Origin: QHCE01 sp038260095
GTDB lineage: Bacteria > Actinomycetota > Actinomycetes > Mycobacteriales > QHCE01
Direction: 5' to 3'
Length of the DNA: 32,963 nt
NCBI GenBank assembly: GCA_038260095.1
Contig: JBBSOC010000018.1
Span: 1-32,963, forward strand
The translations under genes and the position numbers were made by a program. The notes under the pieces were generated by a model. The model made no database searches. It was given only the letters and a program-made list of their open reading frames with translations, and had not been told where the DNA came from. Shown one piece after another: positions 24,501-32,093 of this stretch (its first letter is position 1; the number at the start of each line of letters is the position of its first letter).

Positions 24501-24840
24501 GCAAACCAAATGCGTATGAGTGAAAAGTGCGTGCGAGCGGTTCGGTAATCACGCGGTCGACCCGACCAGTGAGCTGATCTCGCAGCGAAGCCGCTGCCGC
24601 TGCGCCAAAGGTGAGTAGCAGCAACCGTGACGGGTCCACGCCGGCGGTAATACGAGCGGTGGCAGCAGCCAACAACGTGCTCGTCTTGCCTGTTCCAGGG
24701 CCGCCGAGAACCAAAAGAGGTCCAGAAGTGTGATCGACGACAACCCGCTGCTCAGCGTCTGGCCGAAAAGCAACGGTGCGCGCCCGAGCAGGACTACGCA
24801 CCAAAGAATAGCGAGGCGCGGCGGTAATCGTTGGATTCAT
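21574..24840 (-). CDS. adnA: AdnA subunit of the AdnAB helicase-nuclease
   Basis: A 1088-residue UvrD-like protein with a C-terminal nuclease. Walker A is VLGGPGTGKTST (about residues 42-53), Walker B reads VDEYHDCDP (His where Gln is usual), then FADPDQSIYGFRGADP, LLTAHAAKGLQWD and VTRARCRLVV. The nuclease has GRVDRLEADEQG and VVDFKTG. Cysteines in FSQCGLRWM and in the C-terminal CGRCPVRSAC (1066, 1069, 1075) make the iron-sulfur staple known for AdnA and AddB. The mycobacterial-like N-terminus PRYSLVRSP supports the ATG at 24840; the frame is open to an ATG at 24876. No ribosome site is evident for either. It lies 101 bases before adnB, with palindromes between. Confidence 0.92.
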   Translation of the reverse strand: MNPTITAAPRYSLVRSPARARTVAFRPDAEQRVVVDHTSGPLLVLGGPGTGKTSTLLAAATARITAGVDPSRLLLLTFGAAAAASLRDQLTGRVDRVITEPLARTFHSYAFGLLRQLAARRGQPAPRLLASPEQDLLIRELLAGDAAGRGVHWPAALRGALRTRGFATALRDVLSRAYERGIDPVLLNRWGIEHDQPQWRSAAAFMQQYADVTELRDASLAEGTSYDPAELIRAAITALRRDRELLAAQRGQYSHVFVDEYHDCDPAQEELLQLLAGGGRFVVVFADPDQSIYGFRGADPDCVRRFRERFPTASGEPAAAVTLRTCHRSDRALVEHTRSVASRIKGPARHRELRAFAETGPTSLQAACAVHVAGSTSQETALITAALREAHLIGGVAWESMAVIVRSASRSVATLRRVMLTAGIPVAVGRAQIPLAEQPAVAPLLALLLVALNPAALDDATAQALLLSELGDADPPALRRLRRALRRNAQSAKPPDVEPVSGSVSTGNLLVAAIADEKLLSDIELRLVAPLRRIRALLETARTAATASGATAETLLWSVWQASGLAQRWQQRSAAGAVGSLAFAADRDLDAVMELFEAAAAFSDRMPGARLELFIEHVRAQQVPADVFSNARSGAPGVRLLTAHAAKGLQWDMVVVAGVQEDVWPNLRLRGGVLGTADLVELAAGRSQSGSAAHAAAYQQLLDEERRLFYVAVTRARCRLVVTATEDEENEPSRFLEELDLSEGVAGTRREHSDIPAPLTLPALVTELRREVTQSAVPDAQSTETRELGAARRAAAAALLAQLSSAGVAGAAPSTWWGLAPLSDAAPLIEPSAPVPVSPSAVETFSQCGLRWMLERRAGGGRTSGPAQQIGTAVHEVAAAGNSATGPQLLALLRDRLAELDLGTGWYARRQWEQAEQMVTKLARWLSENPRRFVAVEQAFEVDVGRARLRGRVDRLEADEQGRLFVVDFKTGSSAPSGAEVVTHPQLGAYQLAVSEGGFDGAPTVIDSHQPGGAALVQLGTAKTAREQLQPSLDQAPNPNWPIELVEQAAHGMAGAVFTATASSACGRCPVRSACPLHTEQITTRHFP

Positions 24841-24935
24841 AAACTTATTGCACCAGAAGACAGTGACAGTTTTCATGGCATTCTAGAGCTACCCCATACC
24901 ATCTTCATACTGGGCCCTGCTGCCGTCTGTAGGCT

Positions 24936-26312
24936 CTAAGAATAACCTTGTAGGCTTCTCGTACCAGGTGTCCGGTGCCCAGTCAACGCCTGTTGGACGC
25001 ATGTGGCCAAACTGGCGAGCCGAGTCCGTTCACTGGCGTCGAAATCCGCCGCTGCGATAGTGTCGCGCAGCCGGCCCAGCTGGCTTGCAGTCGCCTGATG
25101 CTGCTCAGGCCGCTCCGCGGACCAAGCCACCTCAGCCAACAGCGACAGCAGCCGAGCGAGGACAACAGGGTCGGCAGCCCCATAGCGCCGGGGCTGGGTC
25201 ATTACCAGCTCAAGCAGTTCGGCGAAGTCGGGACGACGCAGCACAACTCGGACCGTGCCACGATCGTCTCGTAGCAGCTGAGGCCCGAGATCACGACCGG
25301 CCAACTCGCACAGTAGTGCTGAGGTGTGGCTCAGCGCATGAACGGCGGTGGTCGGGTCGTTGATCCCAGGCGAGAGCGCTTTGATTGCCACGTCGGTGAG
25401 CTGTCGCAGCCCGAACTCGACATCCTGCGCCGCGGTCCGCTCGAAGCCGGTGGTCACGGCTGCCGCCACTTGCGTAGTGAGCTGAGACCACGATCCCGTG
25501 TCTAAGGCGTCTGCGTCGCAAGGCCAGCAGACTCCGATCGGGGTGCCAATGACCAGAGAACTGCCGAGAAGCCGGTCCAGGCACACCACGACGTCAGCAT
25601 CGACGGCTGCCGCCAGCAGCGTCTGTTCATTCACACTCACCCAAAAACCCGACGAACCAGCAGTAAGCACAACAGCATTCGCCGGCGACTTCGGCACTAC
25701 CATGTCTTTCCCAGCCGGCGAGTCCCGCTTCGGAAGAACCTGTTGAATTGTCTCAAGGGCCTCGGTGTAGACGTGGTATAACATTGTCTCAACCCGAATT
25801 TCGCGTGCCAGGTGGGCCAGGAACAGCACCAAACCGACCACGCTGGCGATGGTGAGCACGAACGCTACCGTCACCGACACCTGCGGCACTACCACCTCCT
25901 GCCCGTCAGCAGTAGTGCGCACTGTACGCAGCACTGTGAGGGCATAGGCGAATGTGGCCAAGAACAGCGCTAACGTGATATGCGCGAGCCGATCACGAGT
26001 AAAGGTACGCAACAACCGAGGGGAGAATTGACTACTGGCCAACTGCAAGGTAACTACTGTGAGTGAGAAGGTCAGCGACGTAACAGTAATCAGCGAACCG
26101 GCAATCGTCTGTAGCAACGTACGCGCTGCACTCGCCCCGCCCCCAAACAGATACCCCGCCAGCGCATCAGGAAGATCATCAACGATCCGGACATCCAGAA
26201 TCGGCAGCACCACTCCCAACGCAACACCCAGCGCCACTCCACCCGCGGGCAGCGGCCACAGCTGCGTCCGCACTGCATCGCGCACCACCCGCTGATTCCA
26301 AGCCAGACCCAT
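24936..26312 (-). CDS. DUF2254 integral membrane protein
   Basis: A 458-residue protein of family DUF2254, function unknown. Four hydrophobic helices lie in the first 170 residues (about 22-40, 65-92, 106-126 and 143-166), with the typical SLTFSLTVVTLQLASSQFSPRLL segment split across the second helix and loop. A soluble C-terminal part of about 290 residues contains the conserved DVEFGLRQLTDVAIKALSPGINDPTTA block. The ATG at 26312 is favoured because it puts the family start before the first helix and AAGGGA is upstream; the frame is open to 26396. It lies in the same direction as adnA, 95 bases upstream of it, and the polysaccharide-type gene precedes it by 110 bases. Confidence 0.87.
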   Translation of the reverse strand: MGLAWNQRVVRDAVRTQLWPLPAGGVALGVALGVVLPILDVRIVDDLPDALAGYLFGGGASAARTLLQTIAGSLITVTSLTFSLTVVTLQLASSQFSPRLLRTFTRDRLAHITLALFLATFAYALTVLRTVRTTADGQEVVVPQVSVTVAFVLTIASVVGLVLFLAHLAREIRVETMLYHVYTEALETIQQVLPKRDSPAGKDMVVPKSPANAVVLTAGSSGFWVSVNEQTLLAAAVDADVVVCLDRLLGSSLVIGTPIGVCWPCDADALDTGSWSQLTTQVAAAVTTGFERTAAQDVEFGLRQLTDVAIKALSPGINDPTTAVHALSHTSALLCELAGRDLGPQLLRDDRGTVRVVLRRPDFAELLELVMTQPRRYGAADPVVLARLLSLLAEVAWSAERPEQHQATASQLGRLRDTIAAADFDASERTRLASLATCVQQALTGHRTPGTRSLQGYS

Positions 26313-26422
26313 CGGCCAACTAATCCCTTCGCACGAGAATCTGAGCGTCGACCTGGGCCGCGGGCTGATTCTGCTGACCAAGCAGCAGCGTGGCATCCAT
26401 TGCTTGGTCGTGCCGCAGGCAG

Positions 26423-27736
26423 CTACTCACCTAGCCCATCCCGGCTTCCACCCTCTGCCCGCGCAGCGTCACAGCGATGCGGCCCTGAGTAGTCGTCGAG
26501 CGCTTTGGCAGCAGCTTGCGTCGCCGAGCCTACGTTTACCGCGTACTCTTGCGCCATTCCCACTTGCTGCCTCGCGGCCCGGCACACCACGTCCCGCAGT
26601 GCAGCAAAGTCGGCGATGTCACGGCTGAGTACCGTGACCGCGCGGGGGTCGCGTTGAAAGAAATATCCGCGGGCAATCTCAGCGGCGGCCTCGTTGATTC
26701 CTACCGAAACGACGGCACGCGATGCCGCTGCGGCTTCGATCATCGTGGTCGACGCCCAACTCACCACCGCGTCACAAGCACCAATGTCATGCGCAAGGGA
26801 AGTGTCGTTAGTCAGCACGCTTTTGGTGGCTGGTCCGATCGGTAACCGCTCCATCTGCTCCCGCTCAGCGGGGTGCAGGCGAATGCGGAAATCACCCTCG
26901 GGGGCGGTCCGTGCTAAGTGTTCCACGAAGGCGTACCACGCGGTTTGGGCGAGCTTTCCGCCGATCTGGTCATGGTCCATCGGCTGGCTACATAGCAGCA
27001 CCCTGCGTGGCTCCCCCGGCGAGACGGGCGCCAGGGGAGCCAGTTCGTCTGAGCGCGGGTTACCGACGTCGATAATTGCACCGACTCGCTGCGCACGAAA
27101 CACTTCATTCCACGCTGGACCCCAGCTGAGCACCAGGTCGGGTCGCGACGCGGCCATCTGCCCGTGCCTACCGGCGACCACCCTAATCGCTGCGAGCAGC
27201 CGGTCAACCAGTGGCACGAGTCCGCCTTTGAGACTGCGACTAGTTACCTTTTGCCGGCTCACGGCACCGTCTGGGAGCAATACAATTGCCGCCCCAGCGC
27301 GGCGAGCGGCCGCGATTGCTCGGCGATACACCAAACCTACGTCCTGCGGTACTACCAGAACCGCGCCCGGTGTAGCTTGCGCCCAACGCGCCGCGGCCCG
27401 GCCAACTTTGATCAGCCGCCGCAGCGTCACTGGCGGCAGATGGCCTGGCACGGTCATCTGCTCCACCTGGCGCAGCCGTGCGCTCCACATATCCAGCACC
27501 ACCGCTGGACGGTTCAGTTGCTGCGTGATTCGGACAGCGCTATCTAGCTGTACACCCGAACCCACCAGAAATGCGATGGTCTGTGGCACGGTGCTCAGCT
27601 CGTGTTCAGAGGTGGTTGTAGGCACGATTAACGGTAGCAGCCCAGCTTCATTCACGCCGTGGGTGCGTACGACGAGACCGCCCGCTCTCGCACTGCAAGC
27701 TGTGGATGACACTGCACTGATGGTGATGGACTGCAT
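26423..27736 (-). CDS. Probable GT-B glycosyltransferase with HP and S/T motifs
   Basis: This 437-residue protein has two Rossmann-like halves and no membrane segment. The C-terminal half carries His-Pro at residues 288-289 (IRLHPAERE) and a Ser/Thr cluster at 326-331 (VVSWASTT) followed by a helix MIEAAAA. An Asp-Gly (LLPDG) is at 152-156. The HP plus Ser/Thr pair is the donor-site signature shared by capsule polymerases, bacterial sialyltransferase families and CDP-glycerol-type transferases, so a role in making a surface glycan is inferred; the exact reaction is unknown. The ATG at 27736 follows AGGAGG by eight bases, a strong site; the frame is open 12 codons further. It diverges from the truncated NYN gene and is near a Wzy/ligase-like gene. 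Confidence 0.6.
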   Translation of the reverse strand: MQSITISAVSSTACSARAGGLVVRTHGVNEAGLLPLIVPTTTSEHELSTVPQTIAFLVGSGVQLDSAVRITQQLNRPAVVLDMWSARLRQVEQMTVPGHLPPVTLRRLIKVGRAAARWAQATPGAVLVVPQDVGLVYRRAIAAARRAGAAIVLLPDGAVSRQKVTSRSLKGGLVPLVDRLLAAIRVVAGRHGQMAASRPDLVLSWGPAWNEVFRAQRVGAIIDVGNPRSDELAPLAPVSPGEPRRVLLCSQPMDHDQIGGKLAQTAWYAFVEHLARTAPEGDFRIRLHPAEREQMERLPIGPATKSVLTNDTSLAHDIGACDAVVSWASTTMIEAAAASRAVVSVGINEAAAEIARGYFFQRDPRAVTVLSRDIADFAALRDVVCRAARQQVGMAQEYAVNVGSATQAAAKALDDYSGPHRCDAARAEGGSRDGLGE

Positions 27737-27812
27737 CAGCACTTCCTCCTGTTTGACAGCGAGTGACTCCAATCATTCAGTTATGTCAGGGGCGGCCAAT
27801 ACGTTTGACGAT

Positions 27813-28256
27813 ATGAGAGTCGGCGTCTACATCGACGGATATAACCTGTACTACGGTGCCCGCGGCTTGTGCGGGCGTTCAACTTCTGGTTGGCGTTGGC
27901 TCGATGTGAAGAACCTTACGGCCGACCTGGTCGCCACGCGTTCGCTGTGGAACGGCGCCGTCATCGAGAACGTGACGTACTGCACCGCACGCATCAGCGG
28001 GGCGGGCAACATGAACGGCCAGCGGGAACAGGATGTATACCTACGTGCGCTCAATCGCTCCGGTTCGGCGACGCGGATCAGCTACGGCAACTATGTCGCA
28101 CGAGTCGCTACAGCGCCGTTGGCAACAGCCGGAGAAGGTATCGGGGAGGATCACGAAGCCGGTACCCTGGTAAGCGCATATCGTGTTACGCTTAACGCAC
28201 ACCACCCGGCGTCTCTGGCGCCGGGTTTACTTTTGCCCAAACAGCGTGGCTACTAA
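27813..28256 (+). pseudogene. Truncated NYN-domain (PIN-like) nuclease gene
   Basis: The first 105 residues match the N-terminal half of NYN/LabA-type proteins of actinobacteria: RVGVYIDGYNLYYG, GWRWLDVKNL, VTYCTARISG, GQREQDVYLRAL and YGNYVARVATAPLA. In the family the second half supplies further acidic residues (the SNDSDL block) needed for the metal site. Here the similarity stops after TAPLA and the remaining 40 or so residues are unrelated and Pro/Leu-rich, running into a terminator hairpin. The protein is about 60% of the usual length, so it is probably inactive. An ATG at 27783 is in frame and could be the start. The loss coincides with the junction to the membrane-protein gene at 28192. 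Confidence 0.75.
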
Positions 28257-29874
28257 AGGCCATGTCATGCGACGAGCCGGCGCGTGGCGCTGTCATAGCA
28301 AGGGTCACCAAAACCCACACCACGACGGCAAAATGACCGTTGCGGACATTGGGGTTCACCAACTCCAGTAGCGTCGCTACCGCGGGTACTGCCCACAGCC
28401 AAGCCAGCCGCGGCCTCCGCACAGCCAACGCGATGGGGATCGCGTATAGCAACAGCACACCCAGAGCCCCGGTCTCCGCGAGCAGCCACAACAGACCGTT
28501 GTGCGGGTCGACGGCGACCACAAGGCGGGGGTTCTCCTCGCTCTTGGCCCAGCCCCAGCTGTTCCAGCCGCTACCCACAATGGGGGCACGTTGCCAGATC
28601 GCTGTTGCTGCCTGCACCAGACCTCCACGGGTAGAAAATGATTCCCCACCAACGTCGGCACCTGACTCCGGACCCGATGATCGATGCTGGGTGGCGTAGT
28701 TGGGATCAGAAGCCCTTGGCAGTTGATGCGCGAGTACGCCTGGAGTGAGCGTGTTAAAGCGTGGGTTAAGAATTGGCAGCGCAACCGCGGTTACTACGCA
28801 CAACAGCACCGCGACGCTACTGGCGGCGGCGATGGCTGGTAGCGCGCCGCGCCGGGGCCGTATGCGACGCAGCACACCAATGACGATTGGCGTGAACACC
28901 ACAATCAGCGACACCAGCATCGCCACTCGCGATTCGGTGAACACCAATCCCAGTAGCAACATCGCAATGGCTACAAGGGTCCCTCCACGTGGCCAACGTA
29001 TGTGTTGTCGCAACAGCACCGCTGCGACAACACATACGCACAAGTAGTTGGAAAGAATGTTGTTGCCCCATCCGGGTAGCGCCGGACGGTGATCCACGAC
29101 CAGCGGATAACCGAACGCGAAGAACTGCGGCTGCCCTGGCGCCAGGACTTGAGCTATCAAGAGCGCCGCCACAGCAGCTACAGCCAGCAGCGCCCCCGCG
29201 ACGATGACGGTGCGCGCCGTGTCACGCACCGTGGCCTCCCACCCGTGTAGCCGCACCCAGAGCACTACCAGACCGGCGATAATCACTGCCCGCAGCGGCA
29301 TAGTGGCCCCTTGCAACGCCGCTGACACGCTCTGGCCAGCCCCCCACCAGATACCAGTCAGCACGGGGTACACCGCCAGCACCGCAAGACTCCCACACCA
29401 CCACGCCAGCCAGCGCAGATCCGGCATCGTGGGTGCGGCTGAGTTCTCCGGAAAGCTCACAAACCGAGACGTAACAAACCGCGACTGCCAGGCCAGCATA
29501 AGCACAGCGAACAACAACACCAGATCAGCCAAAAAGAACATGTCACGCGCACGAAGCGCATAGTCGGTGTGGGGGAAAATGAAAACTTGCGGCAGTAAAT
29601 TGTCGGCGGGCGCGGGACCGACCAGGTAAGCGGCGAGCACAACGACCACAACATTGCCGTGGGTCAACCACCACAATCCAAGGACGAGCATTAGGTAGGG
29701 CAGCACGGCCAGCGCGACGGCAAACTCACCGGCAACAGCGGCTCGAGCGACCAGCACACTGATCATGAAACTACCCGCAACGGCAACCAACGCCGAACAG
29801 TACATGGAACGCGCAGCTGGGCGTTGCGAGGCAAATGGCTCTGCCGGAAGTAACTCACTCGATGCGGAGGACAC
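28192..29874 (-). CDS. O-antigen-ligase / Wzy-like membrane protein
   Basis: A 560-residue protein with about ten to twelve hydrophobic helices and one large extracytoplasmic loop (roughly residues 370-460). That loop is followed by the Wzy_C signature VDPHNGLLWLLAETG, as in O-antigen ligases and polysaccharide polymerases. These act on lipid-linked glycans at the outer face of the membrane. In an actinobacterium it would attach or polymerise a cell-envelope polysaccharide; the substrate is not known. The GTG at 29874 has AAGG six bases upstream and is preferred over the TTG at 29889. Its last codons run through a terminator-like hairpin shared with the broken NYN gene. It diverges from the Wzz-like gene. 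Confidence 0.82.
   Translation of the reverse strand: MSSASSELLPAEPFASQRPAARSMYCSALVAVAGSFMISVLVARAAVAGEFAVALAVLPYLMLVLGLWWLTHGNVVVVVLAAYLVGPAPADNLLPQVFIFPHTDYALRARDMFFLADLVLLFAVLMLAWQSRFVTSRFVSFPENSAAPTMPDLRWLAWWCGSLAVLAVYPVLTGIWWGAGQSVSAALQGATMPLRAVIIAGLVVLWVRLHGWEATVRDTARTVIVAGALLAVAAVAALLIAQVLAPGQPQFFAFGYPLVVDHRPALPGWGNNILSNYLCVCVVAAVLLRQHIRWPRGGTLVAIAMLLLGLVFTESRVAMLVSLIVVFTPIVIGVLRRIRPRRGALPAIAAASSVAVLLCVVTAVALPILNPRFNTLTPGVLAHQLPRASDPNYATQHRSSGPESGADVGGESFSTRGGLVQAATAIWQRAPIVGSGWNSWGWAKSEENPRLVVAVDPHNGLLWLLAETGALGVLLLYAIPIALAVRRPRLAWLWAVPAVATLLELVNPNVRNGHFAVVVWVLVTLAMTAPRAGSSHDMAFSSHAVWAKVNPAPETPGGVR
28204..28226 (+). terminator. Terminator-like hairpin after the broken NYN gene
   Basis: ACCCGGCG (28204-28211) and CGCCGGGT (28219-28226) pair perfectly around a seven-base loop and are followed by TTACTTTT on the plus strand. 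It lies inside the last codons of the minus-strand ligase-like gene. It would end plus-strand transcription from the NYN promoter. Confidence 0.6.
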
Positions 29875-29952
29875 GCGGCACCTTAGCAAACTCGATAAAG
29901 GTGACCGCGGATATGTATGCCTCTGCCATTGGATGACTACACCTGAAGTAGC

Positions 29953-30609
29953 GTGGCCACTGTGCTGACCACTTCGTCCGCGGCGCGGCGCCGCTGGCTT
30001 GCCTCATGCCCACGATGGAGCGCCCCATCGGTCGCAAGATTGTGGGCGCTACTGCTGGTGGTCGCGCTGATAGGCGGTGTAAGTGGAGCCGTAATCGGAT
30101 GGTGGACGAGTAGCCGAACCTCACAGGAGTACAGCGCTTCGGCAGTGTTCGCAGTGGAAAACATTGCACCCGACATGCAATTTCTTAGCTTTAGCAAAGC
30201 CATTGAGGCGCAGCAGGCGGCACGAGTATTGAAAGCTGGTCGCACTGACAAGATCATTCCGCCCGACGTGTCTGCCTATCGGTGGGAATGGACTACAGGA
30301 CCCGCGCCGGGACAAGTCTCGTTCCGGGTGCACTCGGCACGCGCTAGCGAGGCGAATCGCGTGGCCACGAAGCTGCTCGCCGAAGCTGGAACAGCCGGCC
30401 GAGCGCTGCTGAATCCGACCCAACCACGACCGGGACTCTTACCCCAAAAGGTCCTACCGGCAACGGCCCAGTACCGGCTCGGTACTTCGACGGTTGCCTT
30501 AAGCGCCGGATTAGGTAGTGCTATCGCAGTGGGGCTATTTCTGCTGGGAACGCTTATCGACGGAGCCAATTATGCTGTCCCGCGGTCGGCACAGCGGCTG
30601 GACAGTTAA
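29953..30609 (+). CDS. Wzz-like membrane protein, possible chain-length regulator
   Basis: A 218-residue protein with a basic N-terminus, a transmembrane helix at about residues 30-52, an extracytoplasmic domain of about 125 residues (YSASAVFAVE at its start, as in chain-length determinant proteins) and a second helix at about 182-203. This two-helix topology with a beta-strand after helix 1 fits Wzz/capsular chain-length proteins, but the sequence match is weak and no C-terminal kinase domain is present. It diverges from the O-antigen-ligase-like gene with 78 bases between starts, which supports the glycan role. GTG at 29953 or 29962 may be the start. It overlaps the SDR gene convergently by four bases. 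Confidence 0.6.
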   Translation: MATVLTTSSAARRRWLASCPRWSAPSVARLWALLLVVALIGGVSGAVIGWWTSSRTSQEYSASAVFAVENIAPDMQFLSFSKAIEAQQAARVLKAGRTDKIIPPDVSAYRWEWTTGPAPGQVSFRVHSARASEANRVATKLLAEAGTAGRALLNPTQPRPGLLPQKVLPATAQYRLGTSTVALSAGLGSAIAVGLFLLGTLIDGANYAVPRSAQRLDS

Positions 30610-31367
30610 CGGCCAAGGAGGGCACCTCCATTAATCTGGAGGACCTGGCCGGTGATGTAGGAAGCCTCAGGCGGCGCGAGGTAATCGACGGCAGCGGCGA
30701 CGTCATCGGGGTGCCCGGCGCGGCCTACGAGGGTCCCCGTGATTAAGCGTTGACGGCGTTCATCGGTCATCGTATCGCCGAAAAGTTCGGTGGAGTCGAT
30801 AAAGCCGGGGGCAATGACATTGACGGTGATTCCCTCTGGGCCGAACGCACCGGCGAGGGTGTAGCTCCAACCGTGCAGTGCCGCCTTCGCGGCGGCGTAA
30901 GCGGTTCCTCCGCCGCGAAGCGCCGCAATGGAGGAGAAGTTGATGACCCGGCCTCCGGGGCGGCGTAGCCGAGGTTCCAAGGCGGTGGTCAGCAACACCG
31001 CGGTCAGAACATTGGCTCGTAGCGTCTGCTCCCAAGCCGCGGCAACTTCGCTCAGCGAGGTCCCCTCAGGCGGGCCGCCACTGCCAGCAGCGTTAACTAG
31101 CACGTCGACCGCTGTCTCGACCGGAAAACGATCGTCGACAAAAGACTGCACCTGATCAGGTTGGGTCAGGTCAACTGCGGCGACCTCGACTCTTCTTGAG
31201 TGGAGGTCGCGTGAGGCACCTGAGGATGCGATGTATTCGGCAGCCTTGTGTAGCACGTCGGCGCGGCGGCCGATGATGAGCACCCGGTCGCCGTGGATAG
31301 CGAAGCGGCTTGCGATAGCGCGGCCGATGCCAGTGCCACCACCCGAGATCACCACTGTTCTGTTCAT
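30606..31367 (-). CDS. Short-chain dehydrogenase/reductase
   Basis: A 253-residue classical SDR using NAD(P)H. The nucleotide loop GGGTGIG is at residues 9-15, Arg residues after strand 2 (IGRRAD) favour NADPH, NAAG follows the fourth strand, and the catalytic Ser-Tyr-Lys are in INFSSIAAL and YAAAK. The C-terminal YITGQVLQINGG is typical of the FabG-like branch. The substrate is unknown. The ATG at 31367 is preceded by AGGGGGG. It diverges from the MarR gene across a 75-base region with well-formed repeats, so it is probably the regulator's target. Confidence 0.92.
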   Translation of the reverse strand: MNRTVVISGGGTGIGRAIASRFAIHGDRVLIIGRRADVLHKAAEYIASSGASRDLHSRRVEVAAVDLTQPDQVQSFVDDRFPVETAVDVLVNAAGSGGPPEGTSLSEVAAAWEQTLRANVLTAVLLTTALEPRLRRPGGRVINFSSIAALRGGGTAYAAAKAALHGWSYTLAGAFGPEGITVNVIAPGFIDSTELFGDTMTDERRQRLITGTLVGRAGHPDDVAAAVDYLAPPEASYITGQVLQINGGALLGR

Positions 31368-31396
31368 GCGTCCCCCCTGTCATTCTCCCTTGCCGC

Positions 31397-31439
31397 ATTA
31401 CCTTAGCTCTAAACAATATTACCTTACTGCTAAGGTAAT
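31397..31439. promoter_or_regulatory. MarR-type operator between SDR and marR genes
   Basis: ATTACCTTA occurs at 31397-31405 and 31418-31426, and its inverse TAAGGTAAT at 31431-31439. The last two form a perfect dyad around CTGC that ends three bases before the marR GTG. The two direct copies are 21 bases apart, two helical turns. The layout fits a MarR dimer repressing both divergent genes. Confidence 0.75.
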
Positions 31440-31442
31440 GGA

Positions 31443-31964
31443 GTGATAGCCGTCGGGAAAGAGCGGCTGGACGCTATTGACCGGGTACAGCAGGCATGGC
31501 GCCGACAGCGTCCCGATGTTGACGTCTCCTCGATCGGGGTGCTGAGTCGGGTGAGTCGAATCGCCGTGCACCTCGATCGAGCCCGGCACCGCGCACTCGC
31601 CGATTTAGGCACAGACGCCATGACCCTGGATGTACTGGCCACCCTGCGCCGCTCCGGGCACCCGTTCCGCCTCACCGCCGGACAGCTGCAGCGAGCCGCG
31701 CTAATCACCTCCGGCGCTGTCACCCAGCGAGTGGACAGGCTCGAAGCCGCCGGCCTCGTACGACGCGACAGCGAAGGACCGGACAAACGGGTGGTGTTTA
31801 TAACGCTCACCGAGGCGGGTCGAAACCTCGCCGACACCACCTTGGCTGGGTTAATGGAACGCGAAGAACTCCTACTGGCTCCGCTGACCGAGGCGCAACG
31901 ACAACACCTGGAGATCCTGCTGCATCACTGGCTGCTCTGGTTCGAGCAGAACCAGAGCAGCTGA
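31443..31964 (+). CDS. MarR-family transcriptional regulator
   Basis: A 173-residue winged-helix regulator. After an N-terminal helix there is a long dimerisation helix (SIGVLSRVSRIAVHLDRARHRAL), then the DNA-recognition region (LTAGQLQRAALITSGAVTQRVDRLEAAGLVRR, about residues 77-108), the wing with SEGPDKRVVFITLTEAG, and a C-terminal helix pair. MarR proteins are usually released from DNA by small ligands. The start is the GTG at 31443, since the ATG just upstream is out of frame. It diverges from the SDR gene and overlaps its own operator region, so control of both is likely. A perfect hairpin covers its last codons. Confidence 0.9.
   Translation: MIAVGKERLDAIDRVQQAWRRQRPDVDVSSIGVLSRVSRIAVHLDRARHRALADLGTDAMTLDVLATLRRSGHPFRLTAGQLQRAALITSGAVTQRVDRLEAAGLVRRDSEGPDKRVVFITLTEAGRNLADTTLAGLMEREELLLAPLTEAQRQHLEILLHHWLLWFEQNQSS
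31931..31961 (+). terminator. Perfect 13-bp hairpin at the end of the marR gene
   Basis: GCTGCTCTGGTTC (31931-31943) pairs perfectly with GAACCAGAGCAGC (31949-31961) around GAGCA. It ends immediately before the TGA stop, so it is translated. No T run follows, so it may be a weak or factor-aided terminator separating marR from the tetR gene. Confidence 0.5.
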
Positions 31965-32093
31965 TCTGCGATACCGCCATCACTCCTGCAGCATTTGCGC
32001 TCGACTCACGTTGTACCGGTGTCCCACTACCGTTTGAAGGTGGTTCTTGCCGCTGGGTACGCCTCCACCGAGAGCATCGGTCATAATCGAGGA

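Noticed and set aside
27753..27786. TTGACA as a promoter -35 box for the NYN gene
   Set aside because: No good -10 box lies at 16-18 bases; the nearest TA-rich hexamer is 22 bases away.
26694..27812. Plus-strand open frame leading into the NYN gene, which would make a 520-residue protein
   Set aside because: The first part is antisense to the 26423-27736 gene and is Ser/Arg-rich nonsense; the NYN similarity begins at the ATG at 27813.
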